This document shows, piece by piece, positions 56,660-64,000 of a stretch of DNA of 64,000 nt. The translations under genes and the position numbers were made by a program. Within the stretch, counting starts at the first letter, position 1. Every line of letters starts with the position of its first letter. Under the pieces are notes generated by a model. It was not told the origin of the DNA. It ran no database searches and saw only the letters and a program-made list of their open reading frames with translations. This DNA comes from Artemisia argyi (Eukaryota > Streptophyta > Magnoliopsida > Asterales > Asteraceae). The DNA is taken from NCBI GenBank assembly GCA_030686995.1, contig CM060685.1:126877823-126941822 (forward strand). The letters are read 5' to 3'.

Positions 56660-57177
56660 TGATTCAATTCAAAGTGAAATGTTGTTCTTAGGATCTTTTG
56701 AAAGATAACAAAGGTTGTTGTTGTAGATTAGATGTTTTGGTGAAGTTGAAAAGCGTTCTCAGTTGATATTTTGTGATTTCAAATTTTCTCTCCAAAAAAT
56801 GAATACGAAAATTTTCTTTCTCAAAATTTGAAAAACACAAAGAAATACAATTCTAAGGTTACCAGAAAAATTTGAGTTTTGAAAATTTTAACGCCAAAAT
56901 GTATCGAAAAAATTTGAATTTTGGCCTAAAAATTTGAATTTCGGGCCAAAATTTTCAACCTTATACCAAAATTTGAATCTCGCGTAAAAATTGAACGTTA
57001 AGTCTCGTGTGAAAAATAAATTTTACTCAAATTTTCCCGCCAAAAAACCTTTTTTTTATTTTATTTTTTTATTATTATTTTTTTTTGCAAACTTGGTAAA
57101 ATTGATGAAATTTGAGCAGAGTTTCCCTTAGAAGGTTGCCACAAAGAACCTAACTCGATAAACGATTAGGTAAAAGG

Positions 57178-58875
57178 CTAACTCGCCAAAGTCCAAACTC
57201 GATAGTCAAACCTTTCTTTTCGAAGGGCTTTAGTAAATAGATCGGCGAGTTGGTAAATAGATTCAACAATATTTTGAAGTTCTTGAATTCTCTTTTTAAC
57301 GTCATCTAGAATGTCTCTAGCCTCACTTGTGGTAAAAGTGTTGTTAGAGGACATTTGTTCTATTTTTGAAAGAGATTTAGAAACAACTGTCTTTTTAGAA
57401 AAGAATTTCGTGAATGGACGTTTTATGGAAAACACAGATGGTTCTTTTTGTGGAACAAAAGTAATTCCCGAAAATTTGTTCAATTTGTTGTAATCAATGG
57501 GTTTCAAATCCTTTTGTTTCATTTTATTTATGCTCTCTTCGACATGTTCTATCGTTTGCACAGAATCCCGAACGATGGGAGGATCATGTTTGGTGTAAAT
57601 CACATTACCATTATACAAAACATTATGTTCTTGCTGAGCTTTCTTGAGATTACTGGGGGTGTTGTTACCAAGAGCCACTTTATGTTTCGTATGATAAATC
57701 GGATTAGTTTGATTTGAAATCATTTTCATTGTTTGACTTGACTGACCCGACTTAACCACTAATTCTTCTAGATGTGCAATCATGTGTTCTGACTCTACGA
57801 TTTCTTTCAAAAGTTTGTCTTCTTTTTTCGCAAAATCCTTTTTCAACTCATCCCTTTCTTTTTCAAGATTGGTATAAGCTGTTTTTTGTTTAGAAAGTTG
57901 GTTTTGTAGATCAGAAATTTTCGCGTTTAAAGATTTAATCTTTTTGAAAGAATTAACATCAAGTGTATCAAACTTGAGTTGCAATTGTTTTTCCCTTGAA
58001 ACGGAATTTTGATAACCAGTTTCTAATTCAGACAATCTTTCGTTATGAAACTCAAAAGCTTTAACGTGTTTCTTGTAACTCTCAAGCTCAGCGGTCAATT
58101 TAACATTCGCGGCCTTAACATCGCGATTGACCTTTTGCACATTTTCAATTTCAATACGACAATTGTTCAATAATGATTCAAAGAAAGCACGGGTTTCCTC
58201 ATCATTAGCACCATTTTGTGCAACTTGAACTCCATTAGGATCCATATCTGAAGTTTCATAGTTAACATTGCTATTAACTTGTTCCCCCACATATGTATCG
58301 TAATTAGGTTCAGGTGGCACATAATGTGGCTTCGCATGAGCAAACGGATTAGGATCATTACCATTATTTGGTACCTCATGGAATGGATCTGAATCATAAG
58401 TAGGAGGAAGATCAGAATCACTGCTTGATGTTGTTGCCTGCTGATTTGCCATAAAGTTGTAGGTTTTATTAAGATCTACTGAATTGTCATTAATTCTTGT
58501 TGTAGCTCTAAACTCATGTTCCTCGGCAGTTAACGGTATTCCCGATTCTTCTTTACTGGCTAGCATCAACAAATACTGGATCTTTTCTACCATCGTCATT
58601 ACATTGACATTGTTTCTGCTATGACTTGCTGATGTAGGTTTCTGAATCGAAGTCATGAAACAATCAATCCCATTTTGATTAAGCACATTCTGATTCACAA
58701 TCTGATCCATCTGATTTCCTACATACTGCCATGCATATTGCATCTGATTCCCCATCAGTATACTCGAAGCATATCCTTGCTGATTGTTGTTGTGTCGTTG
58801 GATGTTTAATGCATTGAAGACTGATGCAAAACCATTGGACAAAGTACTCGTGATACTGTCATGGTGAGATGCCAT
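57178..58875 (-). CDS. Array unit 15: intact fusion ORF, 565 aa
   Basis: Val60, Val92, Met95, Ser107 and private Ile434. Arg552 breaks the otherwise invariant ALPKERF motif of the RNase H end; the change is shared with units 16 and 17. Confidence 0.8.
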   Translation of the reverse strand: MASHHDSITSTLSNGFASVFNALNIQRHNNNQQGYASSILMGNQMQYAWQYVGNQMDQIVNQNVLNQNGIDCFMTSIQKPTSASHSRNNVNVMTMVEKIQYLLMLASKEESGIPLTAEEHEFRATTRINDNSVDLNKTYNFMANQQATTSSSDSDLPPTYDSDPFHEVPNNGNDPNPFAHAKPHYVPPEPNYDTYVGEQVNSNVNYETSDMDPNGVQVAQNGANDEETRAFFESLLNNCRIEIENVQKVNRDVKAANVKLTAELESYKKHVKAFEFHNERLSELETGYQNSVSREKQLQLKFDTLDVNSFKKIKSLNAKISDLQNQLSKQKTAYTNLEKERDELKKDFAKKEDKLLKEIVESEHMIAHLEELVVKSGQSSQTMKMISNQTNPIYHTKHKVALGNNTPSNLKKAQQEHNVLYNGNVIYTKHDPPIVRDSVQTIEHVEESINKMKQKDLKPIDYNKLNKFSGITFVPQKEPSVFSIKRPFTKFFSKKTVVSKSLSKIEQMSSNNTFTTSEARDILDDVKKRIQELQNIVESIYQLADLFTKALRKERFDYRVWTLAS

Positions 58876-59393
58876 TGATTCAATTCAAAGTGAAATGTTG
58901 TTCTTAGGATCTTTTGAAAGATAACAAAGGTTGTTGTTGTAGATTAGATGTTTTGGTGAAGTTGAAAAGCGTTCTCAGTTGATATTTTGTGATTTCAAAT
59001 TTTCTCTCCAAAAAATGAATACGAAAATTTTCTTTCTCAAAATTTGAAAAACACAAAGAAATACAATTCTAAGGTTACCAGAAAAATTTGAGTTTTGAAA
59101 ATTTTAACGCCAAAATGTATCGAAAAAATTTGAATTTTGGCCTAAAAATTTGAATTTCGGGCCAAAATTTTCAACCTTATACCAAAATTTGAATCTCGCG
59201 TAAAAATTGAACGTTAAGTCTCGTGTGAAAAATAAATTTTACTCAAATTTTCCCGCCAAAAAACCTTTTTTTTATTTTATTTTTTTATTATTATTTTTTT
59301 TTGCAAACTTGGTAAAATTGATGAAATTTGAGCAGAGTTTCCCTTAGAAGGTTGCCACAAAGAACCTAACTCGATAAACGATTAGGTAAAAGG

Positions 59394-61091
59394 CTAACTC
59401 GCCAAAGTCCAAACTCGATAGTCAAACCTTTCTTTTCGAAGGGCTTTAGTAAATAGATTGGCGAGTTGGTAAATAGATTCAACAATATTTTGAAGTTCTT
59501 GAATTCTCTTTTTAACGTCATCTAGAATGTCTCTAGCCTCACTTGTGGTAAAAGTGTTGTTAGAGGACATTTGTTCTATTTTTGAAAGAGATTTAGAAAC
59601 AACTGTCTTTTTAGAAAAGAATTTCATGAATGGACGTTTTATGGAAAACACAGAAGGTTCTTTTTGTGGAACAAAAGTAATTCCCGAAAATTTGTTCAAT
59701 TTGTTGTAATCAATGGGTTTCAAATCCTTTTGTTTCATTTTATTTATGCTCTCTTCGACATGTTCTATCGTTTGCACAGAATCCCGAACGACGGGAGGAT
59801 CATGTTTGGTGTAAATCACATTACCATTATACAAAACATTATGTTCTTGCTGAGCTTTCTTGAGATTACTGGGGGTGTTGTTACCAAGAGCCACTTTATG
59901 TTTCGTATGATAAATCGGATTAGTTTGATTTGAAATCATTTTCATTGTTTGACTTGACTGACCCGACTTAACCACTAATTCTTCTAGATGTGCAATCATG
60001 TGTTCTGACTCTACGATTTCTTTCAAAAGTTTGTCTTCTTTTTTTGCAAAATCCTTTTTCAACTCATCCCTTTCTTTTTCAAGATTGGTATAAGCTGTTT
60101 TTTGTTTAGAAAGTTGGTTTTGTAGATCAGAAATTTTCGCGTTTAAAGATTTAATCTTTTTGAAAGAATTAACATCAAGTGTATCAAACTTGAGTTGCAA
60201 TTGTTTTTCCCTTGAAACGGAATTTTGATAACCAGTTTCTAATTCAGACAATCTTTCGTTATGAAACTCAAAAGCTTTAACGTGTTTCTTGTAACTCTCA
60301 AGCTCAGCGGTCAATTTAACATTCGCGGCCTTAACATCGCGATTGACCTTTTGCACATTTTCAATTTCAATACGACAATTGTTCAATAATGATTCAAAGA
60401 AAGCACGGGTTTCCTCATCATTAGCACCATTTTGTGCAACTTGAACTCCATTAGGATCCATATCTGAAGTTTCATAGTTAACATTGCTATTAACTTGTTC
60501 CCCCACATATGTATCGTAATTAGGTTCAGGTGGCACATAATGTGGCTTCGCATGAGCAAACGGATTAGGATCATTACCATTATTTGGTACCTCATGGAAT
60601 GGATCTGAATCATAAGTAGGAGGAAGATCAGAATCACTGCTTGATGTTGTTGCCTGCTGATTTGCCATAAAGTTGTAGGTTTTATTAAGATCTACTGAAT
60701 TGTCATTAATTCTTGTTGTAGCTCTAAACTCATGTTCCTCAGCAGTTAACGGTATTCCCGATTCTTCTTTACTGGCTAGCATCAACAAATACTGGATCTT
60801 TTCTACCATCGTCATTACATTGACATTGTTTCTGCTATGACTTGCTGATGTAGGTTTCTGAATCGAAGTCATGAAACAATCAATCCCATTTTGATTAAGC
60901 ACATTCTGATTCACAATCTGATCCATCTGATTTCCTACATACTGCCATGCATATTGCATCTGATTCCCCATCAGTATACTCGAAGCATATCCTTGCTGAT
61001 TGTTGTTGTGTCGTTGGATGTTTAATGCATTGAAGACTGATGCAAAACCATTGGACAAAGTACTCGTGATACTGTCATGGTGAGATGCCAT
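59394..61091 (-). CDS. Array unit 16: intact fusion ORF, 565 aa
   Basis: Val60, Met489, Arg552 and private Asn545 in the LADLF motif (reads LANLF). Confidence 0.8.
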   Translation of the reverse strand: MASHHDSITSTLSNGFASVFNALNIQRHNNNQQGYASSILMGNQMQYAWQYVGNQMDQIVNQNVLNQNGIDCFMTSIQKPTSASHSRNNVNVMTMVEKIQYLLMLASKEESGIPLTAEEHEFRATTRINDNSVDLNKTYNFMANQQATTSSSDSDLPPTYDSDPFHEVPNNGNDPNPFAHAKPHYVPPEPNYDTYVGEQVNSNVNYETSDMDPNGVQVAQNGANDEETRAFFESLLNNCRIEIENVQKVNRDVKAANVKLTAELESYKKHVKAFEFHNERLSELETGYQNSVSREKQLQLKFDTLDVNSFKKIKSLNAKISDLQNQLSKQKTAYTNLEKERDELKKDFAKKEDKLLKEIVESEHMIAHLEELVVKSGQSSQTMKMISNQTNPIYHTKHKVALGNNTPSNLKKAQQEHNVLYNGNVIYTKHDPPVVRDSVQTIEHVEESINKMKQKDLKPIDYNKLNKFSGITFVPQKEPSVFSIKRPFMKFFSKKTVVSKSLSKIEQMSSNNTFTTSEARDILDDVKKRIQELQNIVESIYQLANLFTKALRKERFDYRVWTLAS

Positions 61092-61610
61092 TGATTCAAT
61101 TCAAAGTGAAATGTTGTTCTTAGGATCTTTTGAAAGATAACAAAGGTTGTTGTTGTAGATTAGATGTTTTGGTGAAGTTGAAAAGCGTTCTCAGTTGATA
61201 TTTTGTGATTTCAAATTTTCTCTCCAAAAAATGAATACGAAAATTTTCTTTCTCAAAATTTGAAAAACACAAAGAAATACAATTCTAAGGTTACCAGAAA
61301 AATTTGAGTTTTGAAAATTTTAACGCCAAAATGTATCAAAAAAATTTGAATTTTGGCCTAAAAATTTGAATTTCGGGCCAAAATTTTCAACCTTATACCA
61401 AAATTTGAATCTCGCGTAAAAATTGAACGTTAAGTCTCGTGTGAAAAATAAATTTTACTCAAATTTTCCCGCCAAAAAACCTTTTTTTTATTTTATTTTT
61501 TTATTATTATTTTTTTTTTGCAAACTTGGTAAAATTGATGAAATTTGAGCAGAGTTTCCCTTAGAAGGTTGCCACAAAGAACCTAACTCGATAAACGATT
61601 AGGTAAAAGG

Positions 61611-63308
61611 CTAACTCGCCAAAGTCCAAACTCGATAGTCAAACCTTTCTTTTCGAAGGGCTTTAGTAAATAGATCGGCGAGTTGGTAAATAGATTCAAC
61701 AATATTTTGAAGTTCTTGAATTCTCTTTTTAACGTCATCTAGAATGTCTCTAGCCTCACTTGTGGTAAAAGTGTTGTTAGAGGACATTTGTTCTATTTTT
61801 GAAAGAGATTTAGAAACAACTGTCTTTTTAGAAAAGAATTTCATGAATGGACGTTTTATGGAAAACACAGAAGGTTCTTTTTGTGGAACAAAAGTAATTC
61901 CCGAAAATTTGTTCAATTTGTTGTAATCAATGGGTTTCAAATCCTTTTGTTTCATTTTATTTATGCTCTCTTCGACATGTTCTATCGTTTGCACAGAATC
62001 CCGAACGACGGGAGGATCATGTTTGGTGTAAATCACATTACCATTATACAAAACATTATGTTCTTGCTGAGCTTTCTTGAGATTACTGGGGGTGTTGTTA
62101 CCAAGAGCCACTTTATGTTTCGTATGATAAATCGGATTAGTTTGATTTGAAATCATTTTCATTGTTTGACTTGACTGACCCGACTTAACCACTAATTCTT
62201 CTAGATGTGCAATCATGTGTTCTGACTCTACGATTTCTTTCAAAAGTTTGTCTTCTTTTTTTGCAAAATCCTTTTTCAACTCATCCCTTTCTTTTTCAAG
62301 ATTGGTATAAGCTGTTTTTTGTTTAGAAAGTTGGTTTTGTAGATCAGAAATTTTCGCGTTTAAAGATTTAATCTTTTTGAAAGAATTAACATCAAGTGTA
62401 TCAAACTTGAGTTGCAATTGTTTTTCCCTTGAAACGGAATTTTGATAACCAGTTTCTAATTCAGACAATCTTTCGTTATGAAACTCAAAAGCTTTAACGT
62501 GTTTCTTGTAACTCTCAAGCTCAGCGGTCAATTTAACATTCGCGGCCTTAACATCGCGATTGACCTTTTGCACATTTTCAATTTCAATACGACAATTGTT
62601 CAATAATGATTCAAAGAAAGCACGGGTTTCCTCATCATTAGCACCATTTTGTGCAACTTGAACTCCATTAGGATCCATATCTGAAGTTTCATAGTTAACA
62701 TTGCTATTAACTTGTTCCCCCACATATGTATCGTAATTAGGTTCAGGTGGCACATAATGTGGCTTCGCATGAGCAAACGGATTAGGATCATTACCATTAT
62801 TTGGTACCTCATGGAATGGATCTGAATCATAAGTAGGAGGAAGATCAGAATCACTGCTTGATGTTGTTGCCTGCTGATTTGCCATAAAGTTGTAGGTTTT
62901 ATTAAGATCTACTGAATTGTCATTAATTCTTGTTGTAGCTCAAAACTCATGTTCCTCAGCAGTTAACGGTATTCCCGATTCTTCTTTACTGGCTAGCATC
63001 AACAAATACTGGATCTTTTCTACCATCGTCATTACATTGACATTGTTTCTGCTATGACTTGCTGATGTAGGTTTCTGAATCGAAGTCATGAAACAATCAA
63101 TCCCATTTTGATTAAGCACATTCTGATTCACAATCTGATCCATCTGATTTCCTACATACTGCCATGCATATTGCATCTGATTCCCCATCAGTATACTCGA
63201 AGCATATCCTTGCTGATTGTTGTTGTGTCGTTGGATGTTTAATGCATTGAAGACTGATGCAAAACCATTGGACAAAGTACTCGTGATACTGTCATGGTGA
63301 GATGCCAT
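61611..63308 (-). pseudogene. Array unit 17: fusion ORF with early nonsense codon
   Basis: TGA at 62940-62942 replaces Arg123. A downstream Met at 62885 could restart a 424-residue product that keeps the coiled coil. Shares Met489 and Arg552 with unit 16. Confidence 0.85.
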
Positions 63309-63854
63309 TGATTCAATTCAAAGTGAAATGTTGTTCTTAGGATCTTTTGAAAGATAACAAAGGTTGTTGTTGTAGATTAGATGTTTTGGTGAAGTTGAAA
63401 AGCGTTCTCAGTTGATATTTTGTGATTTCAAATTTTCCCTCCAAAAAATGAATACGAAAATTTTCTTTCTCAAAATTTGAAAAACACAAAGAAATACAAT
63501 TCTAAGGTTACCAGAAAAATTTGAGTTTTGAAAATTTTTACGCCAAAATGTATCGAAAAAATTTGAATTTTGGCCTAAAAATTTGAATTTCGGGCCAAAA
63601 TTTTCAACCTTATACCAAAATTTGAATCTCGCGTAAAAATTGAACGTTAAGTCTCGTGTGAAAAATAAATTTTACTCAAATTTTCCCGCCAAAAAACCTT
63701 TTTTTTATTTTATTTTTTTATTATTATTTTTTTTTTTTTGCAAACTTGGTAAAATTGATGAAATTTGAGCAGAGTTTCCCTTAGAAGGTTGCCACAAAGA
63801 ACCTAACTCGATAAACGATTAGGTAAAAGGCTAACTCGCCAAAGTCCAAACTCG

Positions 63855-64000
63855 ATAGTCAAACCTTTCTTTTGGAAGGGCTTTAGTAAATAGATCGGCG
63901 AGTTGGTAAATAGATTCAACAATATTTTGAAGTTCTTGAATTCTCTTTTTAACGTCATCTAGAATGTCTCTAGCCTCACTTGTGGTAAAAGTGTTGTTAG
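63855..64000 (-). pseudogene. Array unit 18, partial (C-terminal codons only)
   Basis: The window ends inside the RNase H-tail/gag-end portion of a further unit. It lacks the Arg552 change (forward TTTTGGAAGG), so it resembles the older consensus more than units 15-17. Confidence 0.8.

Larger units (their letters stand above)
26160..64000 (-). repeat. Copia-derived tandem array, about 2.22-kb unit, 17 full copies plus a partial
   Basis: Units are head-to-tail, with starts at 26160, 28391, 30595, 32824, 35044, 37263, 39483, 41700, 43918, 46140, 48360, 50576, 52792, 54986, 57202, 59418, 61635 and 63855 (partial). Lengths run from 2194 to 2231 bp, varying mostly in one A/T homopolymer. In coding order a unit has a leader of about 520 bp, an ORF of about 565 codons, and a junction where the RNase H tail meets leader sequence (RVWTLAS then TAG). 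Only the leftmost unit keeps the native pol end. No LTR lies between units. The array continues past the right edge. It is best read as tandem amplification of an internal piece of a deleted Ty1/copia element. Confidence 0.95.

Noticed and set aside
26160..64000. Reading the array as a tandem host gene family
   Set aside because: The ORF ends in a copia RNase H tail, the left edge runs into native pol, PPT and LTR, and units lack introns and independent gene context.
26160..64000. CRISPR array or prokaryotic repeat system
   Set aside because: Units are 2.2 kb, coding, without spacer structure; all context is plant retrotransposon.

Overview
The window is repeat-dense nuclear DNA from a flowering plant. 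I recognise no host gene. The organism call rests on plant Ty3/gypsy (Athila-type) and Ty1/copia proteins, tRNA-Asp-type primer-binding sites, long (TA)n tracts and nested LTR insertions. The gag wording is of the kind I associate with Asteraceae (Tanacetum/Artemisia-like); that narrower placement is inference from memory. All comparisons were made by eye.

Layout. 1-3.8 kb: anonymous AT-rich DNA with a hairpin, a tRNA-like pseudogene, a short tandem repeat and a possible old gypsy LTR. 3.8-9.9 kb: a decayed minus-strand Athila-type element (gag and protease remnants, primer-binding site, one LTR), split at 6026-7541 by a minus-strand solo LTR with a TCCCC target duplication. 9.9-20.3 kb: an AT-rich tract with a Helitron-like 3' end, interrupted by an apparently complete plus-strand element (11848-19536; two LTRs, TSD ATCAT) that encodes only gag and a protease-like domain. 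20.3-23.2 kb: a plus-strand Ty1/copia gag fragment, split in frame by a second solo LTR (TSD ATGTC). 23.2-64 kb: the 3' end of a minus-strand Ty1/copia element (345-bp LTR, polypurine tract, 2.5-kb spacer, pol C-terminus) that runs into a head-to-tail array.

The array is the most unusual object. A unit of about 2.22 kb repeats 17 full times plus a partial copy from 26160 to the right edge. Each unit holds a 5' leader and one minus-strand ORF of about 565 codons, a deletion fusion of a Gag-like coiled-coil protein to the last residues of copia RNase H. No LTR occurs inside the array. Twelve of 17 ORFs are open. Shared variants show dimeric higher-order structure and local homogenisation.

A second theme is LTR promoter design. 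Four LTRs from different elements each carry family-specific, reiterated short palindromes just upstream of the TATA box: TGACGGCGTCA, CTACGGCGTAA, heat-shock-element-like GAATATTC, and CCCCCTTAA/TTAAGGGGG. In the two Athila-type elements the palindromes come in pairs 23-24 bp apart, and each element repeats one such pair downstream of gag-pro.
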